A DNA stretch of 64,000 nt, taken from positions 124,001 to 188,000 of the forward strand of contig JACTMJ010000014.1 in assembly GCA_014584705.1 (NCBI GenBank). Direction: 5' to 3'. Every line of letters starts with the position of its first letter. The first letter of the stretch is position 1. The stretch is from Acidobacteriota bacterium. GTDB lineage: Bacteria > Acidobacteriota > Terriglobia > Bryobacterales > Bryobacteraceae. Both the position numbers and the translations under genes were made by a program. Of this stretch, positions 25,013-34,952 are shown in pieces. The notes below the pieces were generated by a model. That model worked only from the letters and a program-made list of their open reading frames with translations, was not told the DNA's origin and searched no databases.

Positions 25013-26008
25013 CTATCGCAGCGATTGGACGGCGGTCACAATGGCGCAGTGGTAGGCGTCTTCGGCGTTGCATCCGCGCGAGATAATGTTGGCGGGCTTC
25101 TCAAGCCCTTGCAGCACAACGGCAATCAAGGCCGCGCCGCCGAGCCGCTCCACCAGCTTGTAACCGATATTGGCGGCATCGAGATTCGGGAAGATGAGAA
25201 CGTTCGCGTAACCCGCTGCTGGCGAACCCTTCGCTTTAGACTGCCCCACGGAAGGCACCAGCGCGGCATCGGCCTGCAGTTCCCCGTCGGCATTCAAACC
25301 GGGCGCGCGCTCCCGAACGTAGCGCATCGCCTCGATCACCTTATCGGCGTCGGGGTGTTTGGCGCTCCCTTTGGTGGAAAACGAGAGCAGTGCCACATTC
25401 GGCGTCGCACCGGTGAGCTGTTGAAACGTTCCCGCGGAGGCAATCGCGATTTCCGCCAGTTCGGTGGGCGTGGGATCCACCATAATGGCGGCATCACTAA
25501 AGCCAAGCAGTCCCTGGTGGCCGTAGGACTGGTCTCGCACCCCCATCAAATGCATGCTGGACAGCCGCCGGAATTCGACCTTCAGCCCAATGCACTGCAG
25601 GAAGGCACGTACCGCCTCCGCGGTCGTGTATACCGCGCTACCAACCGCCCCATCGGCATCCCCGGCCGCGACCAGCAGCGCACCAAAGCGCATCGGATGC
25701 TTGACGGCTTCTTCCGCTTCGTGGCGCAGAACCCCCTTGGCGCGGCGGCGTTCATAGTAAATGGTGGCCAGGCGATGACGCTGTGCTTCGTCCTCCGGAT
25801 CCGCCCAGCGAATATCCGGCGGCGTGTTGAGCGCCGCCTTACCCACCAGTATCGGGGTGATCAACCCCTCCTGAGCGAGCCTGCCGGCGGCAGCCTGCAC
25901 CCTGGAATCTCCGCCTTCCGGGAAGACAATTACCGGCCGTTTGCCGGACGAGCGCAAACGCTGCTTTTGTTGCTCAATATAAGCGGCGGCGGATTCTGGT
26001 AGCGACAT
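25013..26008 (-). CDS. pta: Phosphate acetyltransferase (Pta)
   Basis: 331 residues, the length of the single-domain Pta. VIVFPEGGDSRVQAAAGRL at 25-43 opens the domain; RFGALLVAAGDADGAVGSAV, SDAAIMVDPTPTELAEIAIASA and VLIFPNLDAANIGYKLVERLGG are the Pta/PTB signatures, and the last of these carries the acyl-CoA and phosphate-binding residues. It interconverts acetyl-CoA and acetyl-phosphate. No acetate kinase is adjacent. No Shine-Dalgarno precedes the ATG. Confidence 0.93.
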   Translation of the reverse strand: MSLPESAAAYIEQQKQRLRSSGKRPVIVFPEGGDSRVQAAAGRLAQEGLITPILVGKAALNTPPDIRWADPEDEAQRHRLATIYYERRRAKGVLRHEAEEAVKHPMRFGALLVAAGDADGAVGSAVYTTAEAVRAFLQCIGLKVEFRRLSSMHLMGVRDQSYGHQGLLGFSDAAIMVDPTPTELAEIAIASAGTFQQLTGATPNVALLSFSTKGSAKHPDADKVIEAMRYVRERAPGLNADGELQADAALVPSVGQSKAKGSPAAGYANVLIFPNLDAANIGYKLVERLGGAALIAVVLQGLEKPANIISRGCNAEDAYHCAIVTAVQSLR

Positions 26009-26123
26009 GAGATGGCCAGCGAACGCACGCCCACGGCGGTGCGAACCCTTATTCTACCTGTAGAGACCCCGCACCGGGCACGGCGATTGTACAGACCTGG
26101 CAGGTCTCCAATCCTTCGCGGCG

Positions 26124-29100
26124 TTATCTTCCGTCAGGGCCGAGAAGATCCCCTCGTAGCTGCATTCTTGCCGGGAGGAAATCCGGCTGGATGGCGATCG
26201 CTTCCTCGAACCGTGCCTTCGCCTCTTGCGGGCGGGCATTGCGTTCGGCAAGCAACCCCAGCAGGTATCGGGATTGGACGCGCCTCACTGGCTGGCGGGA
26301 ATCCAACTGCGTGCGGGCGTACTTCTCAAACTGCTCCGCCAACCGGGAGGCTTCGTCCGGGCGGCCGAGGCGGTCGAGCGCAAACACCATGTAGACGTTC
26401 TCGCTGTTCCAACTGCCGGTTTCTCCCCAAAGGTGCTGGAGACCCTCGATACCCCGCTCGTAAGCAGCGCGCGCACGATCCGGCTCACCTTGCGCTTCGA
26501 GAACGCGCCCCAGGTAATACTCCTTCTGCGGCGAGGTCTGCGACGCAAAATCATCCACACCCAGAGAAACCGGGGGTTGCAGCGCCGTTTCGAACTGCTT
26601 CCGGGCATCGGTATAGTTACCATTTCGGAACGCGGCGGTGCCGGCGGCATAGCGCAGCATGCGGTACTTGTCGCGCAGTTCGTAGCTGCGGTGGCGGTGC
26701 TCAAAGCGATGTGACGCAATCAACCGCTCCGCCGCGTCATACCGGCCTTTGATCAGATTCGCCGTGAGCACGCCCTCGGCGAGATCGTCGTCATTCGGAG
26801 AGCGGCGAAGTGCGCGCTCAAGAACGTTAAGCTGTTCATCAAACCGTCCCTCTCTCGCATAGAGCGCGCTCAAATCGTTCAGCGTGGCGATGTGCCCTGG
26901 TTCGAGAGTGACAGCCTTCTCTAGCTCCGCCGCCGCGGCTTCCACGGGCTTGCCCTGCTCGGCATAAGCCAGACCGAGCGCGCGCCGGGAATGGAAGTTC
27001 TCCGGCTGCGCGCGAACCGAACGTTCCCAGCTCGTGATGGCTTCGCCGTAGCGTTTCAGATAGTAGTCCAGCGCTCCCTGCAGGTACAGAGCCAGGCCGT
27101 CCTGCGGATTCCGCGCAATTGCCCACTGGAGGGCGGCCAAGCTGCTTTCGCGATACGGGAAGCGATCCACATTGTTTGCGTGAGTATGCGCCTTGGCAAG
27201 ATACCGGTCGGCCTCTGATGTATTGCCGCTTTGTTGGAGGCAGTAGGCGAGGATGTAGTCGAATAGAGGCGGTGTACCCCACGGGTCCTTGTTCTTGGCC
27301 TCGGCGAGCTTCAGAATCCGGATCGCCGCGTCCCAGCGGGCCACGTTACGGTAGAAGAAAGACGTTCCGATCGCCTCCTGGCTCTGCCCGCCCATGAGGC
27401 GTGCCAACTCCGCCCCAGCGGCGTCCTCACCAGTGAGAAACCAGCGTTCGGCTTGGGCAACTGGATTGCCGGGATCCATACGCTCAATAGCCGCTATCTG
27501 CTCGAGAGCGGCCGCGCGGTCTCCCCGCTCCCGGCTCAGCATGGCGAGCAAGGCACGCGCGCCGAGGTGGAGTCCGTTCCGCTCGATTGCTTCGCGCAAG
27601 TGGGCGATGGCCGCATCCGCATTCTTCCCGGCGAGAGCGATCCTTGCCAGGTTGTATTCCCGGTCTGAATAGAAACGGCTGCCCGGCCAGATGTAGTAGA
27701 GATTTCGCTCCGCTTTCGCTGTCTCGCCCAGTCGAAGCTGGCTGAGCGAAAGGTAGTAGTAGGCTTCATCCACGTAGGGGTCACGCTCGATCACTTGTTC
27801 GAGATGTTTCGCCGCCTCCGCATAGCGGTGCTGATTAAAGTGGTAGATTCCGTACTCCAGGTGCGCACGGGAGAAGCCCGGATCCCGCTCAAGTGCCTTG
27901 TTCAGCAGTTCGACTCCGGCAGTTTCATTCAATTCCTTCAGCTTGAAGCGCGCCGCAAGCACTAGCTCTTCCACGGTCATTTCCTCTTGCGTCTTCCGCG
28001 GCTTTTCGAGCGAACGGGTGAAGGGCGTGTATTCCTTCGGAGCCTTCGGATCCCGGCGGGTGTAATTGAGGATCTCGTGGCCGTCGGCTTCGGCGACGTG
28101 CACGGTCAATTCAGCCGGGGCGGGCGGCAGGGCGAGTTCCGCATTGATGTAGGGCCTATCCGGCGAGAGATCCGCGGTGGTATCCAGGATTACTTTCGAA
28201 GCGGACTTCACCACGATACGCGCCCCCGGCAGAGGGCGGGTCGCTGCCAGTGCCAACCGCCCAGGACCGGACCCATCCGCCGTCAGGTTCATCGCCACAT
28301 CGCGAGTCGTGGTCGTAAGCCCGCCGAGCCCGGAAACGGGAATCCACCACTCGCTCCAGCTTTCCGTCATGTGGGGCTCCACCCATTCGTAGTGCCCGTC
28401 CCAGACGTGACGCCCGCTCTGCACTTCGACGTAGGGTCCTGCGTGGTCCGTGTAGCCCTGCTCGTAAGACTTGGCATTGGGTCCGTAGCCCCAGGTCCAC
28501 ATCTTCATGCCCTGCACAAGTCGGCGGTCCGCGTAACGGAATACGCCATAGTCCAGATCCTCGTGATAGGCGCCCTGGAAATTGTCATAGATATCGATCC
28601 CGAAGACGCCCAGCATGCCGCGGTTATTGCGGTCCCAACTGTAATCCACACCATTGTGTACGGGCCAATCCGCGATTTCGGATGTTGTGTGGCCGATGGT
28701 GCGCGTCATCGGGTAGAGGAAGCGGGTCTTTGGAGTGGCGGGGAGCGCGGCGCTCAGCCAAAACATTTGCGGCATGCGGCCATCACGGGCGTTGTAACAA
28801 AAAACGCTCATCTTCAGGGCCGCGATTCCGGGATAGAGAGTGGCCGACAAGCCCACCCTCATGTGATAGACGGGGTCCCATTCTCCAAGCATCAGCGTGA
28901 TGCTACCGTCCGGATTCGGAATCACCTTGTTTGACCAGTAAGGCTCCCCGTGGGTGGTGAGCATGTGCGCGTCGTAGGGGCCGGTGAGTTCGATGCCGGA
29001 TTGATGCCAGTTACTCCGGGGATTGTATCTGGCGGGCTTGATCACGTCGTTCCGGTAGAACATCTCGCGCTTACGCAACTTGTCATAAACCGAAAAGATG

Positions 29101-29417
29101 CGGCCTCCAAGGTCCGGCAGATAAGTGAGATCCAGGTATTCATTCTCAATGTGGATCGCGCGGTACGTTTTCGGCTTCGGGCCACCCGGCTTGAAGGGCA
29201 TCTGGTAAGTCGTGAATGGATAGAGCCCCTTGACCGCCGAATTGCTGAACAGCGGAGGTTCCATCTCCCGGGCCGTGTGTTCATAGGTTGGAATCTCCAA
29301 CGTGGTTTCGTATGTTCTTACGGAAGTGGACGAAGCCAACGGAGGCGCCGCATGAATCGGAAGAATCAACGAAACGAACAGGCACGAAATGAGAGCGAGG
29401 GTGCAACGGAATGACAT
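26124..29417 (-). CDS. Secreted DUF5107 and TPR-repeat protein
   Basis: 1097 residues from the ATG at 29417, which begins a signal peptide (SFRCTLALISCLFVSLILP). Residues about 30-330 are DUF5107 (ENEYLDLTYLPDLGGRIFSV, NPRSNWHQSGIEL, HTTSEIADWPVHNGVDYSW), a beta-sandwich resembling galactose-mutarotase-like folds and common in proteins tied to carbohydrate use. From about 490 to the end there are many TPR-type helical pairs (e.g. ALERDPGFSRAHLEYGIYHF, HYNQHRYAEAAKHLE-like repeats, AQPENFHSRRALGLAYAEQG). Probably a periplasmic or surface carbohydrate-related scaffold. An upstream in-frame start at 29549 lacks a signal peptide. It is divergent from mdh. Confidence 0.82.
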   Translation of the reverse strand: MSFRCTLALISCLFVSLILPIHAAPPLASSTSVRTYETTLEIPTYEHTAREMEPPLFSNSAVKGLYPFTTYQMPFKPGGPKPKTYRAIHIENEYLDLTYLPDLGGRIFSVYDKLRKREMFYRNDVIKPARYNPRSNWHQSGIELTGPYDAHMLTTHGEPYWSNKVIPNPDGSITLMLGEWDPVYHMRVGLSATLYPGIAALKMSVFCYNARDGRMPQMFWLSAALPATPKTRFLYPMTRTIGHTTSEIADWPVHNGVDYSWDRNNRGMLGVFGIDIYDNFQGAYHEDLDYGVFRYADRRLVQGMKMWTWGYGPNAKSYEQGYTDHAGPYVEVQSGRHVWDGHYEWVEPHMTESWSEWWIPVSGLGGLTTTTRDVAMNLTADGSGPGRLALAATRPLPGARIVVKSASKVILDTTADLSPDRPYINAELALPPAPAELTVHVAEADGHEILNYTRRDPKAPKEYTPFTRSLEKPRKTQEEMTVEELVLAARFKLKELNETAGVELLNKALERDPGFSRAHLEYGIYHFNQHRYAEAAKHLEQVIERDPYVDEAYYYLSLSQLRLGETAKAERNLYYIWPGSRFYSDREYNLARIALAGKNADAAIAHLREAIERNGLHLGARALLAMLSRERGDRAAALEQIAAIERMDPGNPVAQAERWFLTGEDAAGAELARLMGGQSQEAIGTSFFYRNVARWDAAIRILKLAEAKNKDPWGTPPLFDYILAYCLQQSGNTSEADRYLAKAHTHANNVDRFPYRESSLAALQWAIARNPQDGLALYLQGALDYYLKRYGEAITSWERSVRAQPENFHSRRALGLAYAEQGKPVEAAAAELEKAVTLEPGHIATLNDLSALYAREGRFDEQLNVLERALRRSPNDDDLAEGVLTANLIKGRYDAAERLIASHRFEHRHRSYELRDKYRMLRYAAGTAAFRNGNYTDARKQFETALQPPVSLGVDDFASQTSPQKEYYLGRVLEAQGEPDRARAAYERGIEGLQHLWGETGSWNSENVYMVFALDRLGRPDEASRLAEQFEKYARTQLDSRQPVRRVQSRYLLGLLAERNARPQEAKARFEEAIAIQPDFLPARMQLRGDLLGPDGR

Positions 29418-29475
29418 GGCGATACCAGGGGGAACTTTCAGCGTATCACCCTGGCATGAAAAGGGATTCACCAGT

Positions 29476-29490
29476 CCGATATAATATCGG
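29476..29490. promoter_or_regulatory. Palindrome with perfect TATAAT, likely mdh promoter
   Basis: CCGATAT and ATATCGG flank a single A (15-bp palindrome). TATAAT at 29480-29485 is a consensus -10 facing mdh. The best -35 candidate (ATGAAA near 29456-29461, 18-base spacer) is weak. A bound regulator would cover the -10. It lies between the divergent DUF5107/TPR gene and mdh. Confidence 0.4.
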
Positions 29491-29501
29491 GTTGGTCCTG
29501 A

Positions 29502-30566
<1,065 letters not shown>

Positions 30567-30594
30567 GCGCTCCGGCTGTAGCCAGTTCGGAGAT

Positions 30595-30620
30595 CGGGCG
30601 GCTGCGACGGCAGCCGCCCG
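30595..30620 (+). terminator. Intrinsic terminator of mdh
   Basis: An 11-bp perfect stem (CGGGCGGCTGC at 30595-30605 and its complement at 30610-30620) with a GACG loop, followed by CTTTGCGTTT. It lies 29 bases after the mdh stop. Confidence 0.85.
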
Positions 30621-30667
30621 CTTTGCGTTTGGCGAAGCTGCGATTAGGATTGAAGAGTCCCTCCGCC

Positions 30668-31174
30668 ATGTCCAGATCAGCCAAGCGCTTGTTGAACGGT
30701 GCCGCGTCCGGATCGATTCCGTTCGCTCACGGCAGCGTTCTGCCGCGGATTGACTCGAATTTCACGGCTTTCCGCCTGGAGGCGCGCCCGTCCAAAATTC
30801 ATCGCTGGGGCGTTTACGCCCTGGAGCAGATTCCCGCCGGGCGAAAAGTGATTGAGTACACGGGCGAAAAGATCTCCCGCCGCGAGACCAAGCGGCGCGG
30901 AGACGAACGGGAACTACACTATCTGTTTACTCTGAACAGTTACTGGTCCATCGACGGCTCCGTCGGCGGCAGCGGCGCGGAGTTCATCAACCACTCCTGC
31001 GCCCCGAACGTCTACGCCAGGATCGTGCGCAATCACATCCTCTACATCGCGAAGCGGACCATCGAGCCCGGTGAGGAATTGCTGATCGACTACCGCTTCG
31101 AAAAGGACATGGAGACCGTGCCCTGTGCATGTGGTGCGCGCAACTGCCGGGGCACGATCAACCTGCTCGAATAG
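30668..31174 (+). CDS. SET-domain protein (protein-lysine methyltransferase-like)
   Basis: 168 residues from the ATG at 30668. HRWGVYALEQIPAGRKVIEYTGE begins the SET domain (residues about 40-60), then YLFTLNSYWSIDGS, FINHSCAPNVYARI (the SAM-binding NHSC motif), GEELLIDYRFE (conserved Tyr) and a post-SET CACGARNCRG zinc-type cysteine cluster. SET enzymes methylate lysines with S-adenosylmethionine and occur sporadically in bacteria. The N-terminal 30 residues are basic. Targets are unknown. A TTG start at 30623 would extend it by 15 residues. Located 101 bases after mdh, beyond its terminator, so probably transcribed on its own. Confidence 0.85.
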   Translation: MSRSAKRLLNGAASGSIPFAHGSVLPRIDSNFTAFRLEARPSKIHRWGVYALEQIPAGRKVIEYTGEKISRRETKRRGDERELHYLFTLNSYWSIDGSVGGSGAEFINHSCAPNVYARIVRNHILYIAKRTIEPGEELLIDYRFEKDMETVPCACGARNCRGTINLLE

Positions 31175-31324
31175 TCCGCACTCGTTGTGGGAAGCGTCGG
31201 GAAACGGCGGTTGCGAACCCAGCCGGCGCGCGCACAGCGCCACCCGTTCCGTCGAGAGCGAATGCCCCCCGGGCGGCCCCGGTTTCCCGGCTTCACGATC
31301 TCACCCTATGCGCGGCCGCTTGCC

Positions 31325-31615
31325 CTATTGGAAACCGGCAGTGGTGTTGACCTGCCACTGGTGATACGCAATCATGCCAACAATCACGATTCCGTACAGA
31401 AATACGACGATCGTGAGGATCTTCCCCCAGCGCTCCGCAAGGTCGCTACGGCGAGATTGAGCCATTTGCGCTTTTACGAGTTGATCTTCTCCCGCGCCGA
31501 TGTGCAAGCTCTCGTCGGTGTGAACGTCGAGCGATTTCTTGTAGATGGCAAGGGCAATGGTAATCAGCGTCAGGACCACCCACGGGATGGCCATTTGAAT
31601 GATGTTATCCGGCAT
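31325..31615 (-). CDS. Small two-helix membrane protein of unknown function
   Basis: 96 residues from the ATG at 31615, with GGAGG at 31621-31625 on the reverse strand as ribosome-binding site. Two hydrophobic helices (IPWVVLTLITIALAIY near 10-25; ILTIVVFLYGIVIVGMIAYH near 68-87) are joined by a charged cytoplasmic or periplasmic loop. No family recognised. Its 5' region on the same strand folds into hairpins (31657-31767). Reported because coding start, Shine-Dalgarno and membrane helices agree. Confidence 0.6.
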   Translation of the reverse strand: MPDNIIQMAIPWVVLTLITIALAIYKKSLDVHTDESLHIGAGEDQLVKAQMAQSRRSDLAERWGKILTIVVFLYGIVIVGMIAYHQWQVNTTAGFQ

Positions 31616-32085
31616 CGCAATCCTCCATTCCGATTCCCGCCATAAAGCTGTGTGGGGGCTTCGGGAGGCCGATGGCAGGCAAGTCGGCCCGGAAGCCACA
31701 ATCCGCCTGAATTCTCCAACCGCCAGGAGGTCCTATCCGGAACGCTCGACGCGGGCGGTTCTTGTGGATGCCCAACTTCTCTCTCGCGCCGGTTCAACTC
31801 AGCCTTCGCGTAAAGAACGTTTCGCGGCATCTCTAATTCCATACTCTCATATCTTAAATCGTGAGGCCAGCCCCATTTTGTATTGTTTGCCGCGTGGCTC
31901 GGGTTCTCCGCCGACGACTTCTCCTTATCCGGTGCGCCAACTGCGCGTCGGTTTTCGGCTAAGTGCCCATCTGATCTAAAGATGATGAAACTTTTCGCCA
32001 AAGGCCACGTTATTTCAATGAACAGCCGATCATCTGCTCCGGGACGATTCGCCGTTTCGAATCCCACTCGTTGAAAGAGAGAAAC
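31616..32085. other. Divergent intergenic region, small membrane protein / M16 peptidase
   Basis: 470 bases with no convincing gene. The left part holds the structured leader at 31657-31767. The right part precedes the M16 gene and must hold its promoter; I see no strong sigma-70 hexamer pair. GAAAGAGAG just before 32086 is a usable ribosome-binding site. Confidence 0.5.
31657..31767 (-). ncRNA. Candidate structured 5' leader RNA
   Basis: Two adjoining hairpins on paper. First: CCACAA/TTGTGG (31696-31701 with 31762-31767) enclosing AACCGCC/GGCGGTT (31718-31724 with 31754-31760). Second: GGCTTC/GAAGCC (31657-31662 with 31692-31697) enclosing GGCCGA/TCGGCC (31667-31672 with 31684-31689). The two outer stems share two bases at 31696-31697, so they may compete. 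It lies about 40 bases upstream of the small membrane protein. It matches no riboswitch class I can recall. Confidence 0.35.
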
Positions 32086-34833
32086 ATGCACAGAACGCCC
32101 CTGCTCGCCTGTATCGTTCTTGCGCTTGGTGTGGCAATTGCTCCACTCGCTACACTGGGACAAGTGAAAGACATCGACATTCCCCATAAGAAATTCGTCC
32201 TCAAGAACGGGCTCACCCTCTTAGTTCATGAGGATCGAAAAGCGCCGATTGTTGCGGTGAACGTGTGGTATCACGTGGGCTCCAAGAACGAGAAACCGGG
32301 CAAGACCGGGTTCGCCCATCTCTTCGAACACCTCATGTTCAACGGAAGCGAGAACTTCAACGACGACTATTTCCAGGCGCTGGGTCCGTTGGGCGCCACG
32401 GATCTGAACGGCACCACGAACGTGGATCGCACGAACTACTTCCAGAACGTGCCCACTTCCGCGCTCGATACGGTACTCTTCCTTGAAAGTGACCGGATGG
32501 GCCACCTGCTGGGCGCCATCGATCAGGCGAAACTCGACGAGCAGCGCGGTGTGGTGCAGAACGAGAAGCGGCAGGGGGAGAACCAGCCGTACGGCAAGAC
32601 GTTTGAGTTGATCACGACGAACACCTATCCGGCGGGGCATCCGTATTCGTGGACCACGATCGGCTCCATGGAAGACCTCAACGCCGCGTCCCTTGACGAC
32701 GTGAAGGAGTGGTTCAAGACTTACTACGGCGCGGCAAACGCGGTGATCGCCATCGCCGGAGATATCGATGCCGAGACGGCCAGGGCCAAAGTGGAGAAGT
32801 ACTTCGGCGACATCCCCTCCGGCGGACCGGTCACCCACCAGGAAACGTGGATCGCCCCGATGACCGGCGAACACCGTCAGGTGACCCAGGATCGTGTGCC
32901 GCAGGCCCGCATCCTAATGGTGTGGAATGTACCGGAATACAAGTCCAAGGAAGCGGTGCATCTGGATCTGCTCTCCGACGTGCTGGGCTCAGGCAAGACT
33001 TCCCGATTCTACAAGAGGCTGGTTTATCAGGATCAGATTGCCACCAACACGAGCGCATCCGTGTGGCTCAAGGAGATCGGCGGCCAGTTGATCGTGCAGG
33101 CCGACGCCCGCCCCGGCGTAGACCTCGCCAAAGTGGAGAAAGCGCTTCGTGAGGAACTCGCCGCGGTTTTGGCCGATGGTCCGACCAGCCAGGAGATGGT
33201 GCGCGTGCGGACCCAGAACGAAGCCGCCTTCGTGCGCGGGATCGAGCGCATCGGGGGCTTTGGCGGCAAGAGCGACATTCTGGCCTCCAGCGAGGTCTAT
33301 GCCGGCAACGCGGATTTCTACAAGACGCGCCTGCAGTGGGTGCGGGAATCGACCGCCGCGGATCTGAAGCGCGCGGCCAATCGCTGGCTTTCCGACGGGG
33401 TATTCCTTCTCGAAGTCCGCCCATTCCCCGCGTTTGAAACCGTGAGCGGGGTTGACCGTTCGAAAGTGCCGACGCCCGGCCCGCCTCCGGATCTGAAAAT
33501 GCCGGCGTTCGAACGGGCCGAGCTTTCAAACGGCATGAAAATCATGCTGGCGGAGCGCCACGAGACGCCCATCGTGGACTTCTCTCTGGTGCTTAACTCC
33601 GGCCACGCCTCCGACGTCAACACCATCCCCGGCACGGCGAAGCTCAGCATGCAGATGCTCGATGAAGGCACCTCCACCCTGGGCGCGCTCGAACTCAGCG
33701 ACGCGCTGGCCATGCTCGGCGCGGAACTCCATACAGGTTCCGACCTCGATTCCGTGAGCGTTTCGCTCTCCGCGCTCACGAAGAACCTGGACCCGTCGCT
33801 CAAGCTCTTCAGCGAGGTAATTCTCACGCCCGCGTTCTCCGACAAAGAGTTCCCGCGCGTGCAGAAATTGCAGCTCGATGCCATCCGCCATGAGAAGGCC
33901 AGCCCTACCTCGGCCGCGCTGCGTGTGTTTCCGTCGTTCCTTTACGGCGCGAAGCATCCGTACGGCAACCCTTACAGCGGGAACGGCACCGAAGCGTCGG
34001 TAATGAAAATTGGCATCGCGGATCTTCGGGCCTTCCACCAGACCTGGTTCAAGCCTAATAACGCCACCCTGCTGGTAGTGGGCGACACTACGATGGCGGA
34101 GATTCGGCCCAAGCTCGAAGCCCTCTTCGGCGCGTGGAAGCGCGGCGATGTTCCGAAGATTACCGTGCCAAGAGTCGAACGTTCCGCGAAGGCGCAGGTC
34201 TTCCTGATCGACAAGCCGGGAGCGGAACAGAGCGTCATTATCGCCGGGCATGTGGCTCCGCCCACAAACAACCCGCAAGAACCGGCGATCAACGCTCTCA
34301 ATGCCGCGCTCGGCGGGATGTTTACTTCCCGCATCAACATGAATCTTCGCGAAGACAAGCACTGGAGCTACGGCGCGCGCACGTTGTTCCTGGATGCGGA
34401 GAATCAGCGGCCGTTCATCGTGCTGACATCGGTCCAGACCGACAAGACGAGTGAATCCCTGGGGGAAATCCAGAAGGAATTAACCGGAGTGGTGGGCGAC
34501 CGGCCGATCACCGCGGAGGAACTCGACAAGGCGAAGAGCAGCCTCACCCTTACACTGCCCGGCTCGCGCGAAACCCGCTACGCGCTGGGCACGGATATGG
34601 AACGCATCGTTACCTATGGTCTGCCGGACGATTACTTTACGACCTATCCGGCGAAGGTCCGCGCGCTCACTCCCGCCGTCATCGCCGACACCGCGAAGAC
34701 GATTCTTCACCCCGGAAGCGTCACCTGGGTAGTGGTGGGCGATCTCTCGAAGATCAAGGAAAAGGTGGAGGCTCTTGGATTGGGGCCCGTTTCCGTCGTG
34801 CCGGCCGAGCCTGGTCCGGCGGCGGAGCGGTAA
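32086..34833 (+). CDS. M16-family zinc metallopeptidase (insulinase-like), secreted
   Basis: 915 residues with a signal peptide (ACIVLALGVAIAPLATLG). Active-site HLFEHLMF at 78-85 gives the inverted zinc motif HxxEH, with the downstream Glu160 in RGVVQNEKRQ. Two M16 domain pairs follow: an N-terminal catalytic half and a second half from about residue 480 (ERAELSNGMKIMLAERHETP) that lacks an HxxEH. Such single-chain enzymes degrade peptides in the periplasm. The ATG at 32086 is used; an upstream TTG at 32071 has no support. Confidence 0.93.
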   Translation: MHRTPLLACIVLALGVAIAPLATLGQVKDIDIPHKKFVLKNGLTLLVHEDRKAPIVAVNVWYHVGSKNEKPGKTGFAHLFEHLMFNGSENFNDDYFQALGPLGATDLNGTTNVDRTNYFQNVPTSALDTVLFLESDRMGHLLGAIDQAKLDEQRGVVQNEKRQGENQPYGKTFELITTNTYPAGHPYSWTTIGSMEDLNAASLDDVKEWFKTYYGAANAVIAIAGDIDAETARAKVEKYFGDIPSGGPVTHQETWIAPMTGEHRQVTQDRVPQARILMVWNVPEYKSKEAVHLDLLSDVLGSGKTSRFYKRLVYQDQIATNTSASVWLKEIGGQLIVQADARPGVDLAKVEKALREELAAVLADGPTSQEMVRVRTQNEAAFVRGIERIGGFGGKSDILASSEVYAGNADFYKTRLQWVRESTAADLKRAANRWLSDGVFLLEVRPFPAFETVSGVDRSKVPTPGPPPDLKMPAFERAELSNGMKIMLAERHETPIVDFSLVLNSGHASDVNTIPGTAKLSMQMLDEGTSTLGALELSDALAMLGAELHTGSDLDSVSVSLSALTKNLDPSLKLFSEVILTPAFSDKEFPRVQKLQLDAIRHEKASPTSAALRVFPSFLYGAKHPYGNPYSGNGTEASVMKIGIADLRAFHQTWFKPNNATLLVVGDTTMAEIRPKLEALFGAWKRGDVPKITVPRVERSAKAQVFLIDKPGAEQSVIIAGHVAPPTNNPQEPAINALNAALGGMFTSRINMNLREDKHWSYGARTLFLDAENQRPFIVLTSVQTDKTSESLGEIQKELTGVVGDRPITAEELDKAKSSLTLTLPGSRETRYALGTDMERIVTYGLPDDYFTTYPAKVRALTPAVIADTAKTILHPGSVTWVVVGDLSKIKEKVEALGLGPVSVVPAEPGPAAER

Positions 34834-34871
34834 CCTGTTCGCAGGCATTCCGCATTCGCATTGACACAAAA

Positions 34872-34903
34872 AACGGGCAATCCGGCCATCCGGATTGCCC
34901 GTT
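34872..34903. terminator. Bidirectional terminator between M16 and PEP-CTERM genes
   Basis: A perfect 14-bp stem (AACGGGCAATCCGG at 34872-34885 and its complement at 34890-34903) with a CCAT loop. It ends two convergent genes: M16 stop at 34833 and the PEP-CTERM stop at 34953. In the reverse direction it is followed by TTTGTGTCAA. Confidence 0.85.
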
Positions 34904-34952
34904 CTCCATTAAGAGGAAAGGCGCAGGCTGTTTCGCGCTGAGCGCATCCGAT

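Noticed and set aside
32040-32075. TTCGAATCC, resembling a tRNA T-loop
   Set aside because: The five bases on either side do not pair and there is no acceptor or anticodon arm.
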